Positions 24,165 to 32,114 of a DNA stretch of 44,710 nt are shown piece after piece (position 1 is the first letter of the stretch; each line of letters starts with the position of its first letter). The notes beneath the pieces were generated by a model. The model worked only from the letters and a program-made list of their open reading frames with translations, did no database searches and was not told the origin of the DNA. Made by a program: the position numbers and the translations under genes. The DNA comes from Alcanivoracaceae bacterium. GTDB taxonomy: Bacteria > Pseudomonadota > Gammaproteobacteria > Xanthomonadales > Marinicellaceae. Location: positions 1 to 44,710 of the forward strand of contig JAESTH010000220.1 in NCBI GenBank assembly GCA_016763695.1. Direction: 5' to 3'.

Positions 24165-25241
24165 GTGGCAACAGTAGCATCTTTTAACGTTGAATATATT
24201 CAATATCTCTCACCCACGGGTGAACTGGTTGGTGATAAAATACCTGCCATAGCAAAAGATTACGAACAAATCAAATCTTTATATGAAATCATGGTAATGA
24301 CCCGGGTTTTTGACGCTAAAGCAATTTCATTACAAAGAACAGGAAAACTAGGCACTTATGCTTCGTCACTTGGTCACGAAGCCGTTCATGTTGGCATAGG
24401 CTCAGCTATGAAATATGAAGATGTCTTTGCTCCCATGTACAGAGAATATGGCGTACAATTTTGCCGAGGAGTAAAAATGTCAGAAGTACTACTCTATTGG
24501 GGAGGTGATGAAAGAGGCAGTAATTTTTCAGGTCCTCCACATGATTTCCCTTGGTGCGTACCCATTGCTACACAAAACACACATGCAGCAGGAGCAGCGT
24601 TATCTTTCAAACTAAGAAAAGAACCACGCTGTGCGGTCACTGTCATTGGAGATGGCGGAAGCTCAAAAGGAGATTTTCTTGAAGCTATTAATGCTGCCAG
24701 TGCATTTACGTTACCTCTGGTCATGGTTATTGTGAATAATGGCTGGGCCATATCTGTACCCAGAAAAAAGCAAAGCAGTGGTCAAACATTGGCACAAAAG
24801 GGTATTGCAGGAGGCTTACCCAGTATACAGGTTGATGGCAATGACTTATTTGCCGTGCATAACGAAGTAAAAGTAGCTTTACAAAGAGCCCGTGATGGCA
24901 AAGGTGCCACCGTCATTGAAGCGATAACATACCGCTTAAGTGATCACACAACTGCCGATGATGCCAGTCGCTATCGCCCAGATGAAGAAGTAGAAAATGC
25001 CAAAAAATTTGAACCCATTCTTAGGCTGAGACAATATTTAATGAACAATAATCAATGGAGTGTCCAGCAGGAAAACAAACTGATGGAAGATTGTGCTCGC
25101 AAAGTCGAAGCTGCCGTTAAGGAATATCAAAACGCACCAAAACCACCTGTCACCGACATGTTCGATTATATGTTTGCAAAATTACCACATGATTTAGCAG
25201 CACAAAGAAAGTTTGCAAAGGAGTTAGACAACAATGGCTAA
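24165..25241 (+). CDS. 2-oxoacid dehydrogenase E1 component, alpha subunit
   Basis: This is the alpha subunit of a heterotetrameric, thiamine-diphosphate E1 enzyme (pyruvate or branched-chain type). The 358-residue product has MTRVFDAKAISLQRTGKLGTYASSLGHEA, the ThDP/Mg motif GDGGSSKGDFLEAINAASAF...VIVNNGWAISVPRKKQ, and YRLSDHTTADDASRYR, the phosphorylation-loop region. Start is GTG with GGAGG seven bases upstream. The end overlaps the E1 beta start by 8 bp. The neighbours mccB and liuC-like suggest a branched-chain substrate, but the sequence also resembles Gram-positive-type PdhA, so pdhA and bkdA1 cannot be separated here. Confidence 0.92.
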   Translation: MATVASFNVEYIQYLSPTGELVGDKIPAIAKDYEQIKSLYEIMVMTRVFDAKAISLQRTGKLGTYASSLGHEAVHVGIGSAMKYEDVFAPMYREYGVQFCRGVKMSEVLLYWGGDERGSNFSGPPHDFPWCVPIATQNTHAAGAALSFKLRKEPRCAVTVIGDGGSSKGDFLEAINAASAFTLPLVMVIVNNGWAISVPRKKQSSGQTLAQKGIAGGLPSIQVDGNDLFAVHNEVKVALQRARDGKGATVIEAITYRLSDHTTADDASRYRPDEEVENAKKFEPILRLRQYLMNNNQWSVQQENKLMEDCARKVEAAVKEYQNAPKPPVTDMFDYMFAKLPHDLAAQRKFAKELDNNG

Positions 25242-26169
25242 TATAACTTTAGTAGAAGCGGTATCATTGGCTTTAGCCTATGAGTTAGAAAATGATAAAG
25301 ATGTCGTTGTTCTTGGTGAAGATGTAGGAATCAACGGTGGTGTATTTAGAGCCACGGCAGGTCTTGCACAAAAATTTGGTGAAGACCGTGTTATAGATAC
25401 CCCCTTAGCCGAAGCCATGATTGCAGGATTAACTATAGGTATGGCAACACAGGGCATGAGGCCAGTAGCCGAGGCTCAATTTATGGGTTTTATCTATCCA
25501 ATGATTGAACAAATAGTCTGTCATGCTGCACGATTCAGAAATCGTACCCGTGGCAGATTAACCTGTCCACTGGTTATACGTGCACCATTTGGAGGCGGTA
25601 TTCATGCACCAGAACACCATTCCGAAAGTGTTGAGGCCATTTTTGCTCATATCCCTGGTATTAGAGTAGTTATCCCATCCTCCCCATCTCGTGCATACGG
25701 CTTATTACTGGCGGCTATTCGTGACCCTGATCCCGTTTTATTCCTTGAGCCCAAAAGAATATATCGAGTAAATAAAGAAGAAGTGATTGATGATGGTGAA
25801 GAACTACCATTAGATATGTGCTTTGAACTACGAGAAGGCACTGATATTACACTTGTTAGTTGGGGTTCAATGGTTAAGGAAACATTAGAAGCTGCTGACA
25901 AATTAGCACAGCAAGGTATTTCTGCAGAAGTTATTGACGTCGCCACGGTGAGCCCGATTGATATGGATACCATTTTAGAATCTGTAAAGAAAACAGGTCG
26001 TTGCGTCATTATCCAGGAAGCTGCCAAACATTGCAGCGTCATTTCAGAAATTGCAGCAAATCTTGCAGAAGATGGACTCTACTCATTAATGGCACCTGTG
26101 AAAAGAGTAACAGGTTATGATGTGATTATGCCATTATTTAAACTAGAAAAAAATACATGCCTTCAGTAG
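25234..26169 (+). CDS. 2-oxoacid dehydrogenase E1 component, beta subunit, C-terminus frameshifted
   Basis: This is the beta partner of E1, forming the ThDP site at the subunit interface. The 311-residue product shows VVVLGEDVGINGGVFRATAGL, DTPLAEAMIAGLTIGMATQGMRPVAEAQFM, IRAPFGGGIHAPEHHSESVEAIFAHIPGIRVVIPSSP and VTGYDVIMPLFKLE. After LEK it reads NTCLQ-stop, which is not family-like. The alternative frame right after the A7 run reads YMPSVARILKAVNEVMEVS and ends in a TGA overlapping the E2 start (ATGA), the natural C-terminus. One base is missing from the run relative to that frame. The loss is about 20 residues of a C-terminal helix. Confidence 0.92.
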   Translation: MANITLVEAVSLALAYELENDKDVVVLGEDVGINGGVFRATAGLAQKFGEDRVIDTPLAEAMIAGLTIGMATQGMRPVAEAQFMGFIYPMIEQIVCHAARFRNRTRGRLTCPLVIRAPFGGGIHAPEHHSESVEAIFAHIPGIRVVIPSSPSRAYGLLLAAIRDPDPVLFLEPKRIYRVNKEEVIDDGEELPLDMCFELREGTDITLVSWGSMVKETLEAADKLAQQGISAEVIDVATVSPIDMDTILESVKKTGRCVIIQEAAKHCSVISEIAANLAEDGLYSLMAPVKRVTGYDVIMPLFKLEKNTCLQ

Positions 26170-26213
26170 CAAGAATACTTAAGGCAGTAAATGAAGTGAT
26201 GGAGGTATCATGA
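26147..26213 (+). other. A7 frameshift site and displaced natural C-terminus of E1 beta
   Basis: Seven A residues at 26147-26153 separate the E1 beta frame from the family-like tail YMPSVARILKAVNEVMEVS (26154-26213). In the zero frame the codons are gaa aaa aat, forming a heptamer A AAA AAT of the X XXY YYZ type. A -1 slip there gives lysine then tac atg cct. The restored frame contains the E2 ribosome site GGAGG and ends with ATGA coupling to E2. Confidence 0.85.
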
Positions 26214-27499
26214 ATATATTTAATTTACCAGATTTAGGCGAAGGCTTACCAGATGCAGAAATTGTTGAATGGCATGTAAAAGAAGGAGATATAGTTAAGG
26301 AAGACCAGCCGATGGTTTCCATGGAAACAGCCAAAGCTGTGGTTGATGTCCCCTGCCCTTATTCAGGAGTCATAACTAAACTACATGGACAACCAGGTGA
26401 TGTCATAGATACTGGGGCCATCCTGGTTGAATTTGATGGCAATAAAACCACAGATACGCCAGCAAAGCTCAAAGAAGACATTGTAGATTTGATTGACGAA
26501 CTGGAGAAAGAACTACCCGTCATACAACAATACCCTAAATCTACAGCTGAACTTGCTACAGGCGATGACAGTGGCACCGTGGTAGGAGAAATGGAATCAA
26601 GCAACAAGGTTGTGAGTGACATTGCCAGTGTTGGCAACATTAAAATTGCACCAGCAGTTAAAGCTTTGGCAAAGAAACTGAAAGTAGATCTAAATGATGT
26701 CATCCCCACAGGAGTAGGCGGGGTGATTCGCCCCAGCGATATCCGTCTGGCAGATACAATGAAATCACAAACACCACAGGATACAGCAAAACCAGTGGTC
26801 ACTACCCCTACCCCCGTAGTTGAGCCAGTAAGAGCAACCATTGTTACCCCTTCAATAGTCAACGATGAGTGGCAACAAGTCAAAGGCACTCGCCGTGCCA
26901 TGGCCAGAATAATGACCAGTGCACATGCACAAATAGTTCCTACCACCATTATGGATGATGCAGATATCCATAAATGGGCTACAGGAGAAGATATCACTGC
27001 CAGATTAATCAGAGCCATGGTCAAAGGAGTTGCAGCAGAACCAGCTTTAAACTCCTGGTTTAATGGTGAAAAATTAGCCCGAAGAATCATCAGCCACGTT
27101 GATGTAGGTATTGCTGTTGATACACCTGATGGATTATTTGTACCAACCATGCGCAACTGCGAGCAACGCGATGCATCACAAGTACGCGCAGGCATGAACA
27201 CCATAAAAGAGCAAGTTAAAGCCAGAAGTATTCCTGCTGCTGACATGAAAGACTTTACCATTATGTTATCAAATTTTGGCGTTTTTGCTGGCCGCTATGC
27301 TACACCAATGATCACACCACCATGTGTTGCTATCATGGCATCTGGTAAATTATTACAGGAAGTTGTTCCCGTACTCGGAGGATTCGAAGTACATAGAATG
27401 ATCCCCTTATCATTAACGTTTGATCACCGTGCTGTTACTGGTGGCGAAGCCGCTCGATTCCTTGCTGCGGTGATAAAAGATTTAAACAAAAGTAGGTGA
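26210..27499 (+). CDS. 2-oxoacid dehydrogenase E2, dihydrolipoamide acyltransferase
   Basis: E2 forms the core of the complex and transfers the acyl group from lipoate to CoA. The 429-residue product has one lipoyl domain (residues 1-75, lipoyl lysine in METAKAVVDVP). An acidic linker follows, then the peripheral subunit-binding domain (IKIAPAVKALAKKLKVDLNDVIPTGVGGVIRPSDIRLA, about 145-185), a Pro/Thr-rich linker, and the catalytic domain (KGTRRAMARIMTSAHAQIVPTT...GRYATPMITPPCVAIMASG). The catalytic histidine lies in LTFDHRAVTGGEA; DHRxxxG is usually DHRVVDG, and Ala/Thr replace Val/Asp here. No E3 gene follows, so lipoamide dehydrogenase must come from elsewhere. Confidence 0.93.
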   Translation: MNIFNLPDLGEGLPDAEIVEWHVKEGDIVKEDQPMVSMETAKAVVDVPCPYSGVITKLHGQPGDVIDTGAILVEFDGNKTTDTPAKLKEDIVDLIDELEKELPVIQQYPKSTAELATGDDSGTVVGEMESSNKVVSDIASVGNIKIAPAVKALAKKLKVDLNDVIPTGVGGVIRPSDIRLADTMKSQTPQDTAKPVVTTPTPVVEPVRATIVTPSIVNDEWQQVKGTRRAMARIMTSAHAQIVPTTIMDDADIHKWATGEDITARLIRAMVKGVAAEPALNSWFNGEKLARRIISHVDVGIAVDTPDGLFVPTMRNCEQRDASQVRAGMNTIKEQVKARSIPAADMKDFTIMLSNFGVFAGRYATPMITPPCVAIMASGKLLQEVVPVLGGFEVHRMIPLSLTFDHRAVTGGEAARFLAAVIKDLNKSR

Positions 27500-27540
27500 G
27501 GTATATTCATACCTGAAATAAATAACAAATGGAAAATAAC

Positions 27541-28023
27541 ATGAAAATAGCAGATAAAAATGTAGTTAATATTAAATACACTTTAACTGATAATGATAAA
27601 AATATCATTGACCAATCAGAAGATGGCAACTTCAGCTTTCTTATTGGTGCTGGTAATATTATCTCTGGATTAGAAAATGCCTTAATAGGAAAAACTGTCG
27701 GCAACATATTTGATGTCAGCATCAACCCCACTGATGGCTATGGTGAGTACAACAATGAATTGGTACATGAAGTACCAAGAACTCAGTTTCCTCCTGATAT
27801 TACAATTGAAGCAGGCATGCAATTTCAGGGTAAAACTCCCGATGGGCAAATGACAGTGGTCAAAGTAACCGATGTCAAAAATGATAATGTTTATGTTGAC
27901 AACAATCACCCATTAGCTGGTGTACAACTTAACTTTACCGTTGAAGTCACCAATATCAGGGCAGCATCTGAAACAGAATTAGAACATGGGCACGTTCATG
28001 ATTCTAACGAACATCACGGTTAA
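27541..28023 (+). CDS. slyD: FKBP-type peptidyl-prolyl isomerase, SlyD family
   Basis: SlyD-type FKBPs are cytoplasmic proline isomerases and chaperones that may bind nickel. The 160-residue product (ATG at 27541, MKIADKNVVNIKYTLTDNDKNIIDQS, matching the family start) has the FKBP motif FLIGAGNIISGLENALIGKTVG, then PTDGYGEYN and VPRTQFPPDITIEAGMQFQ. The inserted-flap domain is next, closed by VDNNHPLAGVQLNFTVEVTNIR. The C-terminal tail has a modest His cluster (HGHVHDSNEHHG), shorter than the E. coli metal tail. It sits after the E2 gene and before a strong hairpin, so it may be the last gene of that transcript. No functional link to the dehydrogenase is evident. Confidence 0.92.
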   Translation: MKIADKNVVNIKYTLTDNDKNIIDQSEDGNFSFLIGAGNIISGLENALIGKTVGNIFDVSINPTDGYGEYNNELVHEVPRTQFPPDITIEAGMQFQGKTPDGQMTVVKVTDVKNDNVYVDNNHPLAGVQLNFTVEVTNIRAASETELEHGHVHDSNEHHG

Positions 28024-28035
28024 AATAAGCACCGC

Positions 28036-28067
28036 ATTAAGAGGCTCTGTGTACAGAGCCTCTTAAT
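28036..28067 (+). terminator. Intrinsic terminator after slyD
   Basis: attaagaggctctgt (28036-28050) pairs perfectly over 15 bases with acagagcctcttaat (28053-28067), giving a stable hairpin 12 bp after the slyD stop. A short T-run (cttttc) follows about seven bases later. It separates the dehydrogenase-slyD unit from mccB. Confidence 0.75.
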
Positions 28068-28117
28068 CTAATCACTTTTCAAGCTCCCAACTCCATGCTT
28101 CATGATATAATCTCAAA

Positions 28118-29725
28118 ATGACAATAATCAAAAACACAATCAATACCGAATCAACCGAATTTGCGCAAAACTATCAGTTCATGCACTCACTTGTAGATGA
28201 GTTACGTGACAAAACAACAACAATCTCCCTGGGAGGTTCACAAAAATCCAGAGACAGGCATATTTCCCGCAATAAATTACTTGTAAGAGATAGAATACAC
28301 GCACTGATTGATAAAGGCAGTCCATTTCTAGAACTCTCTGCACTTGCCGCCAACGAAATGTATGACAATGTTGCCCCAGCTGCTGGCCTAATCACAGGTA
28401 TCGGTGTTATACAGGGACAAAACGTCATTATCGTTGCCAATGATGCAACTGTTAAGGGCGGAACTTATTTCCCACTAACCGTAAAAAAACACCTAAGAGC
28501 CCAGGAAATTGCCTTGGAAAATCATTTACCCTGTATTTATTTGGTCGACTCAGGTGGGGCCTTTTTACCATTGCAAGATGAAGTATTTCCAGACAAAGAA
28601 CATTTTGGGCGTATTTTTTTCAATCAGGCACAGCTTTCAGCCAAAAATATCCCTCAAATTGCGGTAGTAATGGGCTCTTGTACCGCTGGTGGTGCTTATG
28701 TTCCTGCCATGTGTGATGAAGCCGTTATCGTCAAACAACAGGGCACCATATTTTTAGGCGGGCCACCTCTGGTTAAGGCCGCAACTGGCGAAATTGTAGA
28801 TGCAGAAACATTGGGGGGCGCTGAAGTCCATTCATCCATTTCTGGTGTCACCGATCATTTTGCTGAAAATGACCAACATGCTTTAGCAATCACCCGAGAT
28901 ATAGTTAAATATTTCAATCGTCGCAAACACAAATGGCTAAAGCAAATAGCCAGCAGAGCCCCAATTCATAATGAAAAGGAGCTATATGGCATTGTTCCAC
29001 AAAGTACCCGTATCCCGTATGATATACGTCAAATAATAGCACGTATTGTTGATGCCTCAGATTTTCAGGAATTTAAACAAAAATATGGTACAACCCTAAT
29101 TTGTGGATTCGCCCACATACATGGAAACCCTGTAGGTATTATTGCCAATAATGGTATATTATTTTCTGAATCCGCTTTAAAAGGCGCTCATTTTATTGAA
29201 CTGTGCAATCAGCGAAACATTCCTTTGGTATTTTTACAAAACATTACTGGCTTTATGGTTGGTAAAGAATACGAGCACAATGGTATTGCTAAAAATGGCG
29301 CAAAAATGGTGACTGCAGTGGCCTGTGCATCCGTACCTAAATATACAGTTGTTATCGGTGGCTCTTTTGGTGCAGGAAACTACGCCATGAATGGTCGTGC
29401 CTACGCAGGGCGATTTTTATGGATGTGGCCTAATGCACGTATTTCCGTTATGGGTGGAGAACAGGCTGCATCAGTATTGACCACAATCAAGCAGGATGGT
29501 ATGGATAAACGTGACATACAGTGGGATGAAACTGAAAAACAAGCCGAATATAATAAAATAAAACAACTATATGAAGACCAGGGTAGCCCCTATTACTCAA
29601 CAGCAAGACTATGGGACGATGGTATAATCAATCCTATTGATACCCGTCGGGTACTTGGTCTTGCCATAGAAGTAGGATTAAATGCTCCAGTTGCAGAAAC
29701 CAAGTATGGCGTATTTAGAATGTAA
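28118..29725 (+). CDS. mccB: Acyl-CoA carboxylase carboxyltransferase (methylcrotonyl-CoA carboxylase beta)
   Basis: This is the carboxyltransferase subunit of a biotin-dependent acyl-CoA carboxylase. The best fit is 3-methylcrotonyl-CoA carboxylase beta (LiuB) of leucine breakdown. The 535-residue length matches the MCC beta family. Motifs include [134 protein letters not shown] and [24 protein letters not shown]. No biotin-carboxylase alpha subunit lies in the window. A geranyl-CoA carboxylase subunit is the main alternative. It is followed by a hydratase gene consistent with the leucine pathway. Confidence 0.92.
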   Translation: MTIIKNTINTESTEFAQNYQFMHSLVDELRDKTTTISLGGSQKSRDRHISRNKLLVRDRIHALIDKGSPFLELSALAANEMYDNVAPAAGLITGIGVIQGQNVIIVANDATVKGGTYFPLTVKKHLRAQEIALENHLPCIYLVDSGGAFLPLQDEVFPDKEHFGRIFFNQAQLSAKNIPQIAVVMGSCTAGGAYVPAMCDEAVIVKQQGTIFLGGPPLVKAATGEIVDAETLGGAEVHSSISGVTDHFAENDQHALAITRDIVKYFNRRKHKWLKQIASRAPIHNEKELYGIVPQSTRIPYDIRQIIARIVDASDFQEFKQKYGTTLICGFAHIHGNPVGIIANNGILFSESALKGAHFIELCNQRNIPLVFLQNITGFMVGKEYEHNGIAKNGAKMVTAVACASVPKYTVVIGGSFGAGNYAMNGRAYAGRFLWMWPNARISVMGGEQAASVLTTIKQDGMDKRDIQWDETEKQAEYNKIKQLYEDQGSPYYSTARLWDDGIINPIDTRRVLGLAIEVGLNAPVAETKYGVFRM

Positions 29726-29783
29726 ATAACATAAAGAAAATACTCAACCATCAAACCAAAACCATAAATTAAAGTGAAAGCTT

Positions 29784-30587
29784 ATGAAACAATTTTCCAT
29801 GTACAAAACTATAAAAATAGACACCAATAAAAAAGGTGTAACGACCCTAACCATGGCACGACCAGATGTTCATAATGCTTTTAATGCAGAAATGATCGCA
29901 GAAATGACAGCCGCCTTTGAAGCTTTAGATAAAAACTCTGATACCATAATTATTGTATTACAGAGTCTGGGAGATTCATTTTCAGCAGGAGCTGATATCA
30001 ACTGGATGAAATCAATGGTAGAAGCCACCCAAGGAGAAAATCAGGAAGACTCACTAAAACTTGCAGCCTTGATGCGCGCAATCAATTTTTGTAGCAAAAC
30101 AGTTATTGCAAAAGTCCAGGGGCTGGCTCTTGGTGGTGGTGTAGGCCTGATTGCTTGTTGTGATATTGTTATTGCAAATGAACAAGCAAAGTTTGGCTTG
30201 ACCGAAGCAAAGCTGGGTTTAGTCCCTGCTGTTATTTCACCTTATGTTATTGACGCGATATCTAGTCGACATGCAAGGAGATATTTTCAGACGGCAGAAA
30301 TATTTCATGCACAAAAGGCTTATGAAATGGGATTATTATCTGAGATCTGTCCAATAGAACAACTAGATGAATTGGTAGAAAGACAGATCAAATTTCTATT
30401 ATCTACAGGGCCAAGTGCCAAACAAATCAGTAAGAAATTAGTCCATTCAGTCATATCAAGAACCGTTGCACAACAAAAAAGACTGGATCAATATACCACA
30501 CAGGTCATCGCATCTGTACGAGTATCACCAGAAGGACAATTAGGACTTAAATCATTTTTAGATAAGAATAAACCGAAGTGGAATTGA
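29784..30587 (+). CDS. liuC: Enoyl-CoA hydratase/isomerase family, probable methylglutaconyl-CoA hydratase
   Basis: The 267-residue crotonase-fold protein probably hydrates 3-methylglutaconyl-CoA to HMG-CoA, the step after MccA/B in leucine breakdown. It shows MARPDVHNAFNAEMIAEM and the oxyanion-hole motifs SLGDSFSAGADINWMKSM and KVQGLALGGGVGLIACCDIVIA. FGLTEAKLGLVPAVISPYV contains the catalytic Glu, and VPAVISPYV is typical of the LiuC/AtuE group rather than general FadB-type hydratases. It lies 58 bp after mccB, so the two are probably co-transcribed. Substrate is inferred from motif and neighbour. HMG-CoA lyase and isovaleryl-CoA dehydrogenase are not in the window. Confidence 0.87.
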   Translation: MKQFSMYKTIKIDTNKKGVTTLTMARPDVHNAFNAEMIAEMTAAFEALDKNSDTIIIVLQSLGDSFSAGADINWMKSMVEATQGENQEDSLKLAALMRAINFCSKTVIAKVQGLALGGGVGLIACCDIVIANEQAKFGLTEAKLGLVPAVISPYVIDAISSRHARRYFQTAEIFHAQKAYEMGLLSEICPIEQLDELVERQIKFLLSTGPSAKQISKKLVHSVISRTVAQQKRLDQYTTQVIASVRVSPEGQLGLKSFLDKNKPKWN

Positions 30588-30681
30588 AGAATGACTAGTT
30601 TTTGAGAACCTATTCATCTTGAAAACATGGCCTTTAATCCTTAGATACGCTAAAATTCAATAAAATTAATTGAGAAACTTT

Positions 30682-31317
30682 ATGAAAAAACAACTAACCA
30701 TATCATTACTATGCATCGGGCTTATCTGCTCTATATCTGTGTTGGCTGCGCCCGTTTATGTGAAAATGGAAACAAATCGTGGTGATATCATCCTTGAACT
30801 TGATCAGGAAAAAGCCCCTCTTTCCGTTGCCAACTTTGTCAAATATACTACTGATGGGTATTATAATGGCACAGTATTCCATCGTGTAATTCCCACATTT
30901 ATGATCCAGGGTGGAGGATTTGATGAAGAATTAACCCGTAAAACCACCAGAGAACCCATACAAAACGAAGCCAACAATGGACTGAAAAATGCCAGAGGAA
31001 CAATTGCCATGGCCAGATTACCTAGCCCACATTCTGCCACCTCACAATTCTTTATAAATGTTCAGGATAATCTGTCACTGGATTATACTGGCGAACAAAA
31101 TGGTCGCACTTGGGGATATGCAGTATTTGGTAAAGTGATACAGGGTCTGGATGTGGTAGATGAAATTCGTTTTACCCAAACAGGTCCAAATCCTCCATTT
31201 AATAGAGACGTACCTATTAAAACCATGTTGATTAAGAAGATTTCAATACTAGATAAAGCCCCAGAAGCTCCTGAAACTACTGAACAGGAAAAGCCAAAAA
31301 CTGCTGCGGACATGTAA
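30682..31317 (+). CDS. Periplasmic cyclophilin-type peptidyl-prolyl isomerase
   Basis: This is a cyclophilin that catalyses prolyl cis-trans isomerisation. The 211-residue product starts best at the ATG at 30682 (MKKQLTISLLCIGLICSISVLAAPVYVKME), which gives a clean signal peptide ending SVLAA; the TTG upstream is less likely. The cyclophilin core has GDIILELDQEKAPLSVANFVKY, YYNGTVFHRVIPTFMIQGGGF, ARGTIAMARLPSPHSATSQFFINV and YAVFGKVIQGLDVVDEI. The catalytic arginine (FHRV) and QGG are intact. A Glu/Pro/Thr-rich tail follows. lpxH starts six bases after the stop, an order also seen in E. coli (ppiB-lpxH), although this copy appears exported, like PpiA. Confidence 0.92.
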   Translation: MKKQLTISLLCIGLICSISVLAAPVYVKMETNRGDIILELDQEKAPLSVANFVKYTTDGYYNGTVFHRVIPTFMIQGGGFDEELTRKTTREPIQNEANNGLKNARGTIAMARLPSPHSATSQFFINVQDNLSLDYTGEQNGRTWGYAVFGKVIQGLDVVDEIRFTQTGPNPPFNRDVPIKTMLIKKISILDKAPEAPETTEQEKPKTAADM

Positions 31318-31322
31318 AACAG

Positions 31323-32048
31323 GTGAGGCAAACAACTTTATTTATTGCAGACTTACACTTAAACGATTCACAACCTGAGATATATCAAAGATTCAAAAGC
31401 TTTATTCATGATAAAGCTCAAGATGCTGACTCCTTATATATCTTGGGCGATCTGTTTGAGTACTATTTAGGTGATGATGCTATAACCGATGTTGCACAAA
31501 AAGTTTGCGATGATTTAAACAATCTAACCAGCAAATATCAGACAAAATGTTACTTTATGGCAGGTAATCGTGATTTTTTACTGTCATCTGCCTTTGCGAG
31601 TGCTGCAGGGCTCATCATACTCGAATATCCAAGTATCATTGTACTGGACGACGAAAAACTCATTCTCACACATGGCGATGAATTGTGCACAGATGATATC
31701 GAATATCAAAAAATACGACAGCAATTACGCTCCAAAAAATGGCAACAATGGTTTTTAAGCCTATCATTACAGGAGCGAATAGCGTTTGCCAATCAGGCCA
31801 GAATAAAAAGCCAACAACACACCCAAGCCTCTAAAGCAGAAATAATGGATGTTAACCAACTAGCTGTCGTTAACCTATTTAAACAGCATAAAACCACATT
31901 AATGCTGCATGGGCACACACATCGCCCAGCTTTTCACAATTTTTTAATCGACAATAAACAACACCATAGAATGGTTGTTGGGGATTGGCATCAACAAACA
32001 AGTTACATAGAACACAAAAACAGCAACTTTCAACTGAGCACTTACTGA
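31323..32048 (+). CDS. lpxH: UDP-2,3-diacylglucosamine diphosphatase LpxH
   Basis: LpxH hydrolyses UDP-2,3-diacylglucosamine to lipid X in lipid A synthesis, acting at the inner face of the cytoplasmic membrane. The 241-residue product equals the E. coli length (240). It has calcineurin-like phosphoesterase motifs: FIADLHLND, LYILGDLFEYYLGDD, FMAGNRDFLL, LILTHGDELCTDD and LMLHGHTHRPAFH, plus VGDWH. The start is GTG, five bases after the cyclophilin stop, with AGGT close upstream. It shows that the host is a Gram-negative making lipid A. Confidence 0.95.
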   Translation: MRQTTLFIADLHLNDSQPEIYQRFKSFIHDKAQDADSLYILGDLFEYYLGDDAITDVAQKVCDDLNNLTSKYQTKCYFMAGNRDFLLSSAFASAAGLIILEYPSIIVLDDEKLILTHGDELCTDDIEYQKIRQQLRSKKWQQWFLSLSLQERIAFANQARIKSQQHTQASKAEIMDVNQLAVVNLFKQHKTTLMLHGHTHRPAFHNFLIDNKQHHRMVVGDWHQQTSYIEHKNSNFQLSTY

Positions 32049-32114
32049 TTTTCATCACCATTATGTGATAAAATATTGCGCTAAATTATTAACATATTCT
32101 TAACGAGGAATAAA

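Noticed and set aside
26359-27261. 300-codon minus-strand ORF antisense to E2
   Set aside because: It is a shadow of the real E2 gene, low in complexity (Thr/Ser/Ala-rich), with no family features.
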